Shown here: piece by piece, positions 1 to 11,528 of the stretch
Layout: each line of letters opens with the position of its first letter
Position numbering within the stretch: position 1 is the first letter of the stretch
Source: Gossypium raimondii
Lineage: Eukaryota > Streptophyta > Magnoliopsida > Malvales > Malvaceae
Reading direction: 5' to 3'
Length of the DNA stretch: 64,000 nt
NCBI RefSeq assembly: GCF_025698545.1
Contig: NC_068577.1
Location: 3,939,501 to 4,003,500, forward strand
Position numbers and translations under genes: made by a program
The notes under the pieces: generated by a model
Database searches by the model: none
The model's input: the letters and a program-made list of their open reading frames with translations, nothing else
Told to the model about the DNA's origin: nothing

Positions 1-8
1 TATTAATT

Positions 9-374
9 ATGTATTGTAAAATTGTATGTAAATATTATCTTGCTGATGCTGGATATGGCATCCGAATTGGATGTATTACCCCATATCGTGGTGTCCGATA
101 TCATTTAAAAGAGTTTGGTGCTGAAGGGCCTGAAAATGCAAAGGAACTCTTTAATCTTCGTCATTCATCATTACGGATCACTGTTGAACGTGTTTTTGGG
201 ATTTTGAAGAAACTGTTTCGTGTACTAGATGCTGAACCATTTTGGAATTTTCAAACTCAAATAGATATAGTTTTGGCTTGTTATATCATTCATAATCATA
301 TAATGGGAGTTGATCCTAGTGATTTGCTTAATCAAGGATTATACGAGGCGTCTAAGTCTGATTCGATAATATAA
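9..374 (+). pseudogene. Harbinger (HARBI1-like) transposase, C-terminal part
   Basis: About 120 residues match the end of the DDE endonuclease of PIF/Harbinger transposases: a YYLADAGY segment with the second catalytic Asp, ITPYRGVRYHL, then NLRHSSLRITVERVFGILKK, which carries the third catalytic acid (Glu of VERVFG), and a typical IHNHI end. The transposase would cut and rejoin element ends together with the Myb-like partner. The first catalytic Asp and the N-terminus lie left of the window, so I cannot tell whether the ORF is intact. The true beginning is upstream; the in-window Met is not a start. Confidence 0.82.
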
Positions 375-716
375 ACTCTCACGGAGCGAGAAGAAAGACA
401 AGAAGCAAGAGAATGGTCTGCTAAAAGAGATGAAATTGCACAAACTATGTGGACTGATTATATGGCTAGAAATATTAGGTAGATTTAGGACTTAGGGTTA
501 TTATTTCTATGTTATGTATGTTTTAGTATTAATTTTTTTTTTTGTAAATGTTGGTTGGATAATGATATTGAAATTTTAGTTTGTTGGATTTTGATATATG
601 TCTTGAATTTGTTAGATATTGATTATGTTTTAACCTTGTTGGATATTGAATTTATTATTATGTTTTAAGTTTGTTGGATATTGAAATGATTGATAATGAC
701 AATTATTTAATGTAGA

Positions 717-1475
717 ATGGGTAAGGGCAACAAAGAAGGGATCTCCAAGCAATTCAGGTGGACAAAACCAATGGAACATGTTTTCCTTGAAATTCTAGTA
801 GAGGAGGCTCGAAAAGGAAATAAGCCTTCTAATACTTTCAAAGCAGTTTCTATTAATCGAGTTGTCGACGCCATTTCTGAAGATTCCAAGTCCAATGCGA
901 TGCGAAACATGTGGAAAATCATTTGAGGACAGTAAAAAACCAGTGGCAGATTATATGCAAAATTCGAGGTGAAAGTGGTTTTGGATGGGATGATAACATG
1001 AAAATGACCACATGTGATAGAGCGACATATGATGCAGCAGTGATGGTAATATATGTATATAAATGTTAAGTATATTTCAATTGTTTTTTACTTGTTATTC
1101 TAATTGTGTATAATATCCAACAGGCACACAAGAAGTATGAACTATTTTTGAATAAAAGCATGGATCATTATGATGAAATGGCTTTGGTTGTTGGCAAAGA
1201 TATGGCAACAGGGAGGGAGTTTTGCCAAAACATTTGCTGACATAGATTTGGATGATGGTAATGAAGATTCAATGCCTGTAGACTGCGACAATGAAGAGGC
1301 TAAAGAGGTAAGAACAAATGTATCTTCATTTGGCACATCCAAACGTAAAAGAAAAAGTGTTCAAGAAAGTCTCGTTGATGAACAAATTAAATTTGTGGGT
1401 GAACAACTTGGCAAAATTGCTAATGCTTTGGAACAATTTACAGCCGATAAGACATCACGACTTCTGAACAAGTGA
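717..1475 (+). pseudogene. Myb/SANT-like protein of the Harbinger element (frameshifted)
   Basis: Starts MGKGNKEGISKQFRWTKPME with the tryptophan-led helix of the Myb/SANT-like domain that partners Harbinger transposases. The frame breaks near 878-882: shifting by one base restores a DAKHVENHLRTVKNQW stretch (about 897-945), so the copy has lost or gained a base. An intron with GT...AG borders fits 1049-1122, joining ATYDAAVM to AHKKYE. The last part (to the TGA at 1475) is acidic and then basic (SFGTSKRKRK) and ends in a helical KIANALEQF segment. In such elements this protein binds DNA and moves the transposase to the nucleus. Confidence 0.72.
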
Positions 1476-1479
1476 TGTC

Positions 1480-1700
1480 GATGGAGGAAGAAGGATTTGA
1501 TGATGACTTCTTGTGTTCTGTGTTTGATTATCTGGTGAGTCATGAATCCGATGCCAAAGTTTTTTTAGTTAAAAGTAAGAAGCATAAAAAAATTTGGCTT
1601 CAAAATTTTCTCAAAGTTGAAGATATTGATACTTTTATGTGGTGTAATATTATGCACTTGGACAATGTTGTTACTATGTGGTGTACTACTAATTATGTAT
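1480..1700 (+). other. 3' region of the Harbinger element
   Basis: A short open stretch follows the Myb-like ORF (FDDDFLCSVFDYLVSHESDA...). I do not recognise it as a conserved gene. It lies inside the element before the subterminal repeats and is probably 3' untranslated or decayed sequence. Confidence 0.4.
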
Positions 1701-2096
1701 TTGGATAATATTATTAATTTCTAGTACTCATTGTGGTTTCAAGCAATTTATAATTATTCAATACTTGTTTTTTAACACAATTACAAATAATTTATTTGAT
1801 ATTAGTTTTTTCAATTTATAACGATTAATATTGTAGCTTAATAATTGAGTATTATTATAAATAAATCATTGCAATATATGTAAAAACAATTTAAAATATA
1901 AAAATTTATTAATATATATTAATATATGTAAAACAACTTTTCCGGAAAATATTTTCGAAATCACAAAACAATGAAAATATTTTACATGATTCATCAAACA
2001 CGGAAAATATTTTTCAAGAAATTATTTTACTGAGAAGTAAAACATTTTCCAAAAATCATTTTACGGAAAACATTTTACTACTAAACAAACGGACCC

Positions 2097-2600
2097 TTAT
2101 AATTGGGTGCTAACTCAATTGTTACATTACCAAAAGGTTTTATTTTGACAAAATAAATAAATACTATTTTAAGAATATTTTGTATTTTAATAAAATAAAT
2201 ACATGCATAAAATAGATTTTAAAACTAGGACGCTATAACCATCACTCTCTGTCTTTTAACATTTCAACCAAAATCATATTTAATTTTTATATTAATTTCT
2301 TAATAAATATATTAGATAATTATTTTCACTTACATTGTGAGTATTATATTGTAAAGAATTTATATTTACAATTTAATTTTATTTAGAATAAGGTGAAATA
2401 TTTAAAATAAGAATAAAATGCATAATAAAATTTTCATAATTTAAATTTTATATTTATCAAACAATCTAATTATATTATTCACTTCATTTTAAGTAGTATA
2501 TCAAATATATTTTATAACTTAAGGTATTGTTTGATAAATTAAAAATTAAATCACTAAATATTTTTAATAAAATCTGTCATGCCTTAATTGAAACAACAAA
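2097..2600. other. AT-rich spacer between Harbinger element and LINE 1
   Basis: Very AT-rich sequence without coding potential. It carries opposed motifs, TTTATCAAACAAT near 2454 and GTTTGATAAATT near 2530, that recur beside both LINEs (7994, 8156, 8248, 13866), suggesting an old MITE-like repeat that served as insertion target. Confidence 0.5.
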
Positions 2601-3033
2601 AATTAAAAATTGTTAGATTCCCAAAGAAACCTGTTTACACAGCTCAATAAACCTCTAAAACAAAACCATTTGAGCAAAACAAACCAGAAAAGAAAACCCA
2701 TCAGTTCCTTTGCATGCCAGCTTTGAAAATCCTTCAACTCCAGTCCCAAATCGCCGATATCAGCAACATTATGAAGCATTTTCGTATAAACGCTGTTTAG
2801 AATCGAATATGCAGCATATCCCATAGATCACACGTTGTCTGAAAAAACTCAGCTAGGCCCTGTCGCCTCCTCCGCCACTAGGTCCATAATTGTTGGAGGG
2901 CCTCCTCCACCCACTGCATGTATCGCTTTCAGAGAAATCCCTCCTTTGCTAAAAGGTGAGCCACTCAATTTCCACCCCTTTTGATGTGTTGATATTTAAA
3001 CCTCTCAAAATGCAATACTATTCGGTTGGCCTC

Positions 3034-3432
3034 CTACATGTAAATACTAATCTCCGATTTGTCAACCTTTTGTGCTTTTAATTTTGAAATGACCACCATG
3101 GAGTCACCTTCCAAACGAACATGGTGAAAACCCATGTCTTGTGCGAACGGAATGGCCTGAACTACAGCTAAGGCCTCTGCCACTTCAGTAGACAGGACGT
3201 TCCTGTTCCAAGTACAAGAGGCTCCCATTACCAACCCTGTCTCATCTCTTATGACGGATCTTGCACTGGAAGATTGTAGATCCCTATAGAAACCCCCATC
3301 AAGGTTTATTTTTAACCATCGGGTCTCTGGAGGGCACCATCTCACCGGAGGTCCTTGCGCACTCGTGGGGTAAGTCTTCTCCAATAGCACCAGTTCTTTA
3401 ACATATCCTAGCACAAAAGTACACAAAATCAT
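3034..3432 (-). pseudogene. LINE 1 RNase H domain
   Basis: The frame reads INLDGGFYRD...GLVMGASCTW...EVAEALAVVQAIPFAQDMGFHHVRLEGDSMVVI, the plant RNase H (RVT_3) pattern with first Asp (NLDG), Glu (AEALA) and Asp (EGDS). It lies downstream of the RT on the same strand and belongs to the LINE, not to a cellular gene. The segment between it and the RT (3433-4190) holds broken zf-RVT-like sequence. Confidence 0.75.
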
Positions 3433-4260
3433 TTATTGTTTGTCTTCTGCCTTCATGCATCAATTTATTTCGCAACCTCTGAGATTTATCGACGTATATG
3501 TAGATTTTGTCTAGTAGGCACATAGTTATGTATAATTCTCCATGTTGTAATTTTCATCTTTTCTAGGACTTTTGTTTCCCAAATGTATTTGTATAAAAGC
3601 CTCATGTGGGGCTCAATATCTCTATAAAGATCATCATCCCACCCGAAAAAACCCCTCAACAACACTCGGTAACCACTTCGGACTGTATACTTACCAGATT
3701 TATCGGGACACCATCGTAATTTATCTACTAGGCCATTGGGCAGTAACAGGATACAAAGAATCCTCCTAGCCTCTTACTCATTAAATGTATTCCTCACAAC
3801 ATCTTCTTTCCAAGTCCCTTCTTTAGCATTAATCAAATCCGCAACCATAGAAATACCATCGACCCTATCTAATTGAATAATCGTTGGTTTGTGCCTAGGC
3901 AACCAAGTTGCATCCCATACCAGAATATGTTCACCATTCCAAAGCTCTAACTACTACCTTTCAGCAAAAGTCCATTTGCGGCCCAAATACTCCTAAATTG
4001 CTGAAGGTTGACTCTTTAGCTCAACTCTCATGAAATCACTATCCACATAATATTTAGATTGCAAAACTCGTGCTACTAGAGATATAGGATTACAAATAAG
4101 CCTCCAACCTTGTTTAGCTAGAAGCGTAATATTAAATTTCGCTAGTTGCCTAAACCCCAATCCACCCCATTCATTCAGATTACATAAAGCCTCTCATGTA
4201 CACCAATGTATTCCACGGTTCGATTGGGATTTTTGCCACCAATAGCGACTAAATACGATT

Positions 4261-5453
4261 TTAATATCCTCGCAAAAGGTCTTTAGTAATAAAAAAACAT
4301 GACATGACATAAGTAGGCTTAACTCGTAAGACCGATTTAATAAAAACAATTTTACCTCCATATGACAACCAATGATTGCACCACCCACTGATTTTTCCTT
4401 TAATTCGGTCCAAAATAAGATGGAATGCAACTTTCTTATTACGCCTTATAACCATGAGAAGGCCCAAATACTTCACCGGGTTTAAAGAAAATCTCACCCC
4501 TAACTCCATTTCCACTAAAACTCGGGTCTCGTCAGTAACTCTTGAACTAAAGTAGACTAAAGACTTATTAAAGTTAATAAGTTGCCCAGAACAAGCCTCG
4601 TATTCAGTTAAAACATTATTAATATTTGTTGCCTTAGCCACCGATGCCTCCCCAAATAAAAGATTGTTGTCAGCAAAGAATAGACTTGACACTGTAGGCC
4701 TCGGATGACTCGATTTTGCCCCTTTTACCAACCTATCCTGTATTGCTAACCGGAGTAAAGCAGACAACCCTTCTATGCAAAACAAGAATAAGAAAGGGCT
4801 TAGGGGGTCACCTTGTTTTAGCCTACGGGTGGGTGAAATAAAACCTCTGGTTTGCCTATTCAATACCACTGAATAACTAACAATCTTAACACATCTCATA
4901 ACCAGTTCAACTCAATCCACCTGAAAACCTATTTTTAACATCACATCTTCAATCATATGTCATTCCACCCTATCATAAGCCTTACTCATATCTTTTTGAA
5001 AGAATGTAGTAGCTCAAATACGACAATAACATTATATGTTATAAGTCTACCTGGTACGAACGCGCTCTGTGCTTCATCAATACAGTGAGGCATAACCATT
5101 TGTAATTGATGGACAATTTCCTTAGTAATAACTTTCAAAAGAACATTACATATTCTTATTGGACGAAAGTGTGTCATATTAATAGACATAGATTGTTTTG
5201 GGATAAGCACAATATTTTTATGATTAACCTTCGCCATTGGGCCTCTATTATTTAGAATATCAAGCTAGTAAAAGCTTACCTCTAAGCCAATAATGTGCCA
5301 AAACTGTTTGTAAAACAAAGCCGGTATACCATCCTCCCCCGGTGCCTTCGTAGGATACATGCTCCACATTGCCGAACCAATCTTTTCTTCAGTGAATCGG
5401 GAGCTTAAAAAATCATTCATGCCATCAGTAACATGAACTAGAATTCCCGTCAA
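4261..5453 (-). pseudogene. LINE 1 reverse transcriptase, broken
   Basis: Three open pieces hold RT motifs in order: KAPGEDGIPALFYKQFW (5265-5453), LIPKQSMS...HFRPIRICNV and QSAFVPGRLITYN (4986-5237), and [12 protein letters not shown] plus SSLFFADN (4261-4899). The catalytic FADD box reads FADN, so the second aspartate is lost and the enzyme would be inactive even if the frame were intact. Confidence 0.82.
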
Positions 5454-5516
5454 AAGCCTTGTATTATCGCCCCTACCCCTTGAAGTAACCAGGTTAGTGA
5501 AATATCTACACGCAAT

Positions 5517-6585
5517 TTATTCCATCTCCTCTTTTCCCACTCTCATTCTACCTTCTCCATCTTCAAGTTGTCCCATACAATTAATTTTCCTGCGTTGAGA
5601 AGCTATTCTGTGAAAAAAACCAGTATTACGATCCCCATTCCTCAACCAGTTAGCTCTTGCTTTCTGTTCCCAATAGCGCTCTCCTTTATCAATCTCCAAA
5701 TTGAGCTGCATTTTTGGGCTGACCAATTACTTTAGCGTTTCATTAGTCGAATATGAATTATTAAGCTCGTCAAGCTTCTACCTTAATTTATCCAAGGTCA
5801 TTCGAGACAACCGTCTATTCTCTCGAGCCCAATTCATCAAACTACGCCCGACATATCGAATTATATCTAGTATCGACCCATCTGAGCTATTCCATAATCT
5901 TCTAACCTCTCTTTCACAAGACTCTTCAAGCAACAATGTTGCCTCAAGTCTAAACTCACGCGTACTTTGTTCCTGTTGATCCGCCCTCCCACAAGTATTA
6001 AGCAAGATTGGGCAATAATCTAATATTGAATACATGCAATACTTGAGAGAAAAATTAGGAAATAAATCATTCCATTTTGGATTTGCCACTCTCCTATCAA
6101 GTCTTTCATGTATGTTATTGTGGGCCAATCTCTCATGTTCCCATGTAAACTATTGGCCTTGATATCCCAAATTTGACAAATTACAATCCTTCAAAGCCGT
6201 CCTAAAAGCCTCCATTCCTCACTCATCCCTTAACCTCCCCGTTGCTCTCATGGAAATACATAATCTCATTAAAATCATCTATAATCAGCCACAGTATCAC
6301 ACTTTTAGCAGAAAGATCTCATAAATGATCCCACGAATAGTGTCTCAAGTTTTCTATAAGATACCCATAAAACTTAGTAAACCTCTAATGAGCACCTTCT
6401 ACTTCTCCTTCAATATTTACATCAATATGGCTCAACGAGAAGCTCCGCAAAATCACCCTAATCCCTTGCTTCCATCCTAAAGATAAACCACCCCTTGTAC
6501 CATCGCTTCTAACATCGATTCCCTGCATCAATCCCCAGTTGCTACGAACTCTCTCCATATTTGAACTATGTAGCTTTGTTTCCAT
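5517..6585 (-). pseudogene. LINE 1 ORF2 endonuclease region, broken
   Basis: Fragments 6385-6585 (METKLHSSNMERVRSNWG..., GGLSLGWKQG) and 5778-6128 (MAHNNIHERLDRRVANPKWNDLFP...) match the same positions in the better preserved endonuclease of LINE 2 (12617-11529). The fragment 5517-5726 (DKGERYWEQKARANWLRNGDRNTGFFH) is the linker to the reverse transcriptase. Several stops lie between the pieces. Confidence 0.75.
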
Positions 6586-7051
6586 GAAAAAGCTACATCA
6601 TGATTAATCTCCCTCAGCATCTACCGAAGGCGACGTCTTGCCCGAGGGCTCCTCAAACCCTAGACATTCGAGCATAATATTTTCATTGCATCCGACTGCC
6701 CTGTCCTGCAGAGCCAACCGATATCTCAGAATCATGAATAAAGACAATCTATTAATAGTTTTCCCTAAATCCATTATACTAGAAACAAAAGAAAATCGAG
6801 TATTACGAGGCCTCTTCTTTCCTTCTCCAATCTCCATTGGACAATCCTCCTCTATGAACTCTCTATTCGGATCAAGATTCTCCAAATCCCCAGAATTTAT
6901 TCTTCCCCTCATTTCAAACTAAGATTGGCCTCCACTTACCTTAAAAAAATTACATTTCAGAATAAACCTTGTATATTCTTATTCTTCCCATCCTGTCCAC
7001 TCTCTAGAGTTTTTTTCAGTTCCCTCAATCATGGTCCCTCCCCCTTCTCCC

Positions 7052-7830
7052 TTAACTATGGACTTGACACCACCATTGCTCATTTAGGGATCGCATTAAT
7101 CGATAGATCCCACTCAAACTCCAACTATTTTTTTTGCCATGAACTATTCTAGCTAGGCAAAATCTTTCCAAATGACCCAACCTGACGCATAGAAAACAGA
7201 ACACTGATAGTTCCTCATAACGGAAGCACGCATAAAGACACCATTTAGTACCCAAAATAAGTTTCTTCATCCTTATTAACGGATTTCTCATATCAATTTG
7301 AACCTGAATTCGTATATAGCCTCCACACCCTTGATGTAAAGATTTCACTTCATACTCTAAAAATCGCCCTACAAAATCTCCAAACTACTTGGCCATCGTC
7401 TCTGGCATCAGGCCTGTTGGGAGATCATGAACCTGAACCAAAACAGCGACACTAGCATGGGATCCTCCCATTCCCGCAATCTATGAAATACCAACAAATG
7501 ATTATTAAATGTCCAACGACTCCTTTCCAAAGCCTGATCCAGATTTATCTTATAATAGAATTGAAACAGAAATCGCTTTTTCCCTAGATTTGTTATTGTA
7601 ACGCCTCCATGTGGATGCCATAAATTAGCCAAGGTTGCATGTAGAGCTTAGAATTACACAATGCTTGCTGTTAAGAAACCACCGACCACACTCAAATCCA
7701 CCCCCTCCTTTCTCGTCTCATTACCCAAATCGACATTCCAACCTGCCTCCTCTCCATCAGTAATCGATAACACCGCTAAGCCCTCTTCCATTATCCAAGC
7801 TCTGTCGTCTACTAAAACCCTAAACTAGAT
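7052..7830 (-). pseudogene. LINE 1 ORF1 (DUF4283 and zinc knuckle), broken
   Basis: Pieces include a start-like MEEGLAVLSITDGEEA near 7790, a DUF4283-type stretch at 7408-7632 (SRWTFNNHLLVFHRLREWED) and a zinc knuckle CFLCVRLGHLERFC at about 7165-7210 (C-x2-C-x3-GH-x4-C). In L1-type LINEs this protein binds the element RNA. Stops and frameshifts separate the pieces, so no full protein is made. Confidence 0.75.
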
Positions 7831-7890
7831 TCAAAACATGCTATTAGAAGCAGACTAAAAACGTGCTATCAGAAGTAGACTAATACACTT

Positions 7891-8299
7891 CTTTTCAAAA
7901 TTGAAACACAACACTAAAAATTAAAGGTTGAAAATTTGTTTGTTATACATATTTCTTAAATTTAAGTATGAAATATAATTAGACTATTTGATAAATATAA
8001 TTTTAAAAATTTTAAAAATAAAGTATTTAAAAGATAAAATAAAATAAATAAAAAGAATTGAAAATTTTCTACTAAGTGATAGGTAGCTCTTTATCTACTT
8101 ATCATTTTCCACACCTTTTCATTGAAAAATTCAATTATTTGATTTTTATTATGAATTATCAAACGTGTTTAAAAATTTAAATAACTGAAAATATTAATTT
8201 TAGTTAATTTATTTTCAATGGTTATAAAACAAGGCTTAGGTGTTGTTTGATAAATTGAAAATTTAAGTGCTGAAAAATTAAATCTTGAATTTTAAATAT
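7891..8299. other. AT-rich spacer between the two LINEs
   Basis: No coding potential. It contains TTTGATAAATAT (about 7994), ATTATCAAACGTG (about 8156) and GTTTGATAAATTG (about 8248), opposed motifs like those at 2454-2541 and 13866-14280. It ends with the 12-bp sequence AATTTTAAATAT (8288-8299) that is duplicated on the far side of LINE 2. Confidence 0.5.
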
Positions 8300-8689
8300 T
8301 TTTTTGAATATTATAACTGGGCTATTATAAATAAATAATCAAAGCAAAATAATACCCAATATGTTTAGGCTTAGTTCCTACTGTCTGCAAACATAAAACA
8401 AAAATTGGGCTACATAGTTTGCCCAATAAAACTGATCATAAAAAGAAAATCGGAAAATGAAAAGACAAAGCAAGAAATTAAATGCCCAGTCAATTCTAAC
8501 AGCTGGACGCAATTAATATTCCACCTTTTCATGCTGACTCGTCACATCTGTTTCAGAGGATAACAGTTACCAAAAAATTTTCTTCAATCTGTTATCATTT
8601 TCAAAATCCCTTTTCTTCTGAAAGCTCTTCAGTCCGGATTTCTTGCCCATTCTTCCTCCAGCGCTCCTTCATTACGTATCAGCTCGTCT

Positions 8690-9285
8690 CTAACCAGGTT
8701 TCTCTCTTCCCCTTTTTGTTAATGTTTCTTTCGCCAGATTATGGGCTTGGTAATTTTCTGATTTTTGGATAAACTGGAAAAATGTTTCTTGAAATCGAGA
8801 ACAATAACTTTGAATATCTCTGATAATTGCTCCAATAATCGATTTATCCCTATTTGACGCTTGACAATTTTTAATGACTGTCTTCGAATCCCCCATTATT
8901 GTAACTGATCTGAGACCCATTGCTAAGCCGAACTTGATTGCTTGTAGGCATGCTGATGCTTCTGCAAGAAACGGAGATGATATGTTGGAATGAAGGGTTG
9001 TTTTCAAGGCTCTTATCTCTCTCCTCCGGTTTCGTACAATGATTCCGTCTTGATCAGACTGCTTGCGTCAAAAGCTGCATCAAACTGTATAATGTCCTCC
9101 GTTTTCTCCTTCCTTTGTCCCTGTAGTCTGGTGATCTTCAAGGTGCGTTTTCCCTGTTCCACTGCTTCAAGTTCAGCTAAATAAGTCTGTATTTTCTGTA
9201 CTAGATCTCTTCCTGATACAAACTTTTTTTCATGCACCATTTGATTTCGTGAGTTCCATATGACCCATAAAGCACAGCAAAACAC
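8690..9285 (-). pseudogene. LINE 2 RNase H domain
   Basis: Pieces 9013-9285 (VIWNSRNQMVHEKKF..., IIQFDAAFD) and 8690-9007 (EASACLQAIKFGLAMGLRSVTIMGDSKTVI) form the plant LINE RNase H with Asp (FDAAFD), Glu (AEASA) and Asp (MGDS). One frame change near 9010 separates them. The stop TAG is at 8690-8692; the remaining 8300-8689 is the 3' UTR. Confidence 0.75.
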
Positions 9286-9349
9286 CTGACACTGTTCCTT
9301 GGTTCCTTTTTCGAAGACCCAAGTAAGCCATGTCCTGGTATTTTGATCT

Positions 9350-11390
9350 CAATATGTTGTAACCCATGACATATTAATATTCTGCCAAACTTCATTACTT
9401 ATAGGGCATTGTTGGAAGACATGGAGACTGTTCTCTTCCCCGGAGTCACATCGAGGGCATCTCACATTTGTGGTCAATCGTTTACATCGTAGGTTAACTA
9501 GTGTAGGAATATAGTTCCAGGATATCCTCCATGCCAAAAGTAGAATTTTTGATGGAATTTGTAAACTCCATAATTTTCTGTAGAAGTCCTTGAAATCGGT
9601 CTGTAATAAATTACTAGGATCTGGATTAGCTTCTTATAATAGTTTTGTAAGCACTCCGTACTGAAAATTCTCCAGATGGTTCTCCCTTCCAAATGAGCAA
9701 GTCTTCGCTGCCTGTTTCTGCGAGTGGGATCTGTAAATTTTTTTGCGCAATGTCCGTTTGAAAGGTACGAGTAACGACCTCCATTTTCCACGTCTTATTT
9801 ATTCCATCAATTAAATCTGATACAGTTTCTAGATTTCTATTTTGATAATTTCTCTGCCATGAACTAGGTTCGATCCCTGGAATCCATCGATCTGACCAAA
9901 TAGAAATGTTGTTTCCTTTCCCAACTCTCCAACTTAGCCCCTGAATGAGAAGTCCCTTTGCAGCCCAGATACTCTTCCAGGTTAGAGAAGGTAAATTCCC
10001 CAACTCTGCACTTAAAAAATCAGACTGTAGATAATATTTTGCTTTAAGAACCCTGGCTAAAAGTGAATTCGAGTAATTAAAAAGATGCCAACCCTGTTTG
10101 GCAAGCAATGCAATATTAAACTGACTAAGATTACGAAAACCCAAACCTCCATTTTCTTTTATACTGCAAATATTTTTTCATGAGCTCCAATGAATTCCCC
10201 CTTTGCCATGTCCCTTTTTCCACTAAAAATTCGTAATAATTGCATCCATTTCGTCACATAAAGATTTTGGAAGTAAAAAGCAAGCCATTGAATAAGTCAA
10301 TGCGTTGTTTTAGTCTGTCTTTCAAAACCTGAAAAGAAATCTTTTTCTTCCGTCCCACCATGTTCGGCAAACCTAGGTACCGTTCTGGCTCAATTGAGCT
10401 CCGAACTCCAAGCAAGTTAACAATTTGTCTTATGTCTTCCTCAATTGTGTTTTTGCTGAAAAATATAGTTGATTTATTAAAATTCACACATTGACCCGAA
10501 CATATTTTATACTCGCTTAATATTGCCTTTAGTGCATTAGCCCCTCTACATGTTGCCTCTCCGAAAAGAATGCAATCATCTGCAAACAATAAATGTGATA
10601 TCTGTGGGCCTCTTCTACTGACTTTGACACCCTTCAAAAGTCCTGCATTTGTGGCATTTCTCATGAGACAGGAAAGGCCTTTTCCACAAATTAAGAAAAC
10701 AAACGGACTCAAAGGGTCCCCTTGATGGAGAGAAAGTCCTTCCAACGTTTCCATTAACCACAACTTTGTATGAAACAATAATTATGCATTTCATAATATT
10801 ATCAATCCATCTTTGAGTGAATCCCATCCGAGACATTACCTCTTTAATAAAACTCCATTCAACCCTATCAAAAGCCTTACTCATGTCCAGTTTTACCGCC
10901 ATATAACCTTTTTTCCCCACTCTTTTTTGCTTTAAAGAATGCAATATCTCGTAAGCTAGCAAAACATTATCTGAGATTAATCTTCATAGTACAAAGGCAC
11001 TTTGAGCACAATCAATGCATTTATCAATCACCCTTCTAAATCTGTTTGCAATAGCTTTCACCATTATTTTATAAATAACATTGCATAAGCTAATGGGCCT
11101 AAACTGTGACATATTAGATGGATTATTGATTTTTGGAATGAGCACAATTGAGTTTTATTAATTGAACTGACCTCCATATCCCCATTCAAGAGTTGAAGAC
11201 AATAAAAAACCACATCCTCTCCAATAAAATGCCAACACTTCTGATAAAATATAGTTGGGATTCCATCTTCACCTGGCACCTTTGTGGGTCCCATTTCAAA
11301 TAAAGCCTCTCGAATTTCCTCTCCTGTATAGTGCGCAGTAAGCTTTTTATTATCCTCCTCCTGAATACTTCGATTAATACCTGAAAGCAA
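9350..11390 (-). pseudogene. LINE 2 reverse transcriptase and zf-RVT region, frameshifted
   Basis: Open pieces in order: PTKVPGEDGIPTIFYQKCWH (11064-11390); [19 protein letters not shown] and [11 protein letters not shown] (10615-10962); [14 protein letters not shown] and LLFADDCILFGEA (10254-10778), where FADD is the catalytic box; and MGFRNLSQFNIALLAKQGWH followed by zf-RVT (9626-10144), ending near 9349 with CPRCDSGEENSLHVFQQCP. All catalytic motifs remain, but frame changes around 10600, 11000 and 11400 split the polyprotein. Confidence 0.82.
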
Positions 11391-11528
11391 GTAATTAAAA
11401 TTTTCTTGATTCTCTGATGTAAATAAATTCTAAAAGTAAAATCTTGTTATTTCTTCCATTTTCTGTATATTGTCCGTATCCCTACCATGCCCATTTTGTA
11501 AACTCTTGATCGTATTTTTCCTTCGTCT

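Larger units (their letters stand above)
1..2096 (+). mobile_element. PIF/Harbinger DNA transposon, 3' part (left end outside window)
   Basis: The stretch holds the C-terminus of a Harbinger-type transposase, then a Myb/SANT-like second ORF on the same strand, the usual two-gene layout of autonomous PIF/Harbinger elements. It ends at 2091-2096 with GGACCC followed by TTA; the inward terminal reads GGGTCCGTTTGTTTAG on the other strand, and Harbinger elements duplicate a 3-bp TTA/TAA target. From about 1935 to 2090 the motif TTTTCC/GGAAAA recurs as subterminal repeats (TTTTCCGGAAAA, CGGAAAATATTTT, TTTTACGGAAAA), as expected for transposase binding sites. The left terminus lies outside the window, so the terminal pairing is not confirmed. 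Confidence 0.8.
2610..7890 (-). mobile_element. LINE 1, L1-type non-LTR retrotransposon (degenerate)
   Basis: Read on the minus strand the order is ORF1 (DUF4283-like, zinc knuckle), AP endonuclease, reverse transcriptase, RNase H, the plant L1 layout. Every domain is broken by stops or frameshifts. The 5' end lies near 7885-7897, where two imperfect copies of a roughly 24-bp unit (GTCTACTTCTGATAGCACG and GTCTGCTTCTAATAGCATG on the minus strand) form the leader. I see no clear poly(A) at the 3' (left) end. Similar but not identical AATTGAAACA...AATTAAA sequences at 2586-2608 and 7900-7925 may be an eroded target duplication. Confidence 0.82.

Noticed and set aside
3034-3432. Stand-alone cellular RNase H-like gene
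   Set aside because: It lies downstream of LINE reverse-transcriptase fragments on the same strand and matches the LINE 2 layout.
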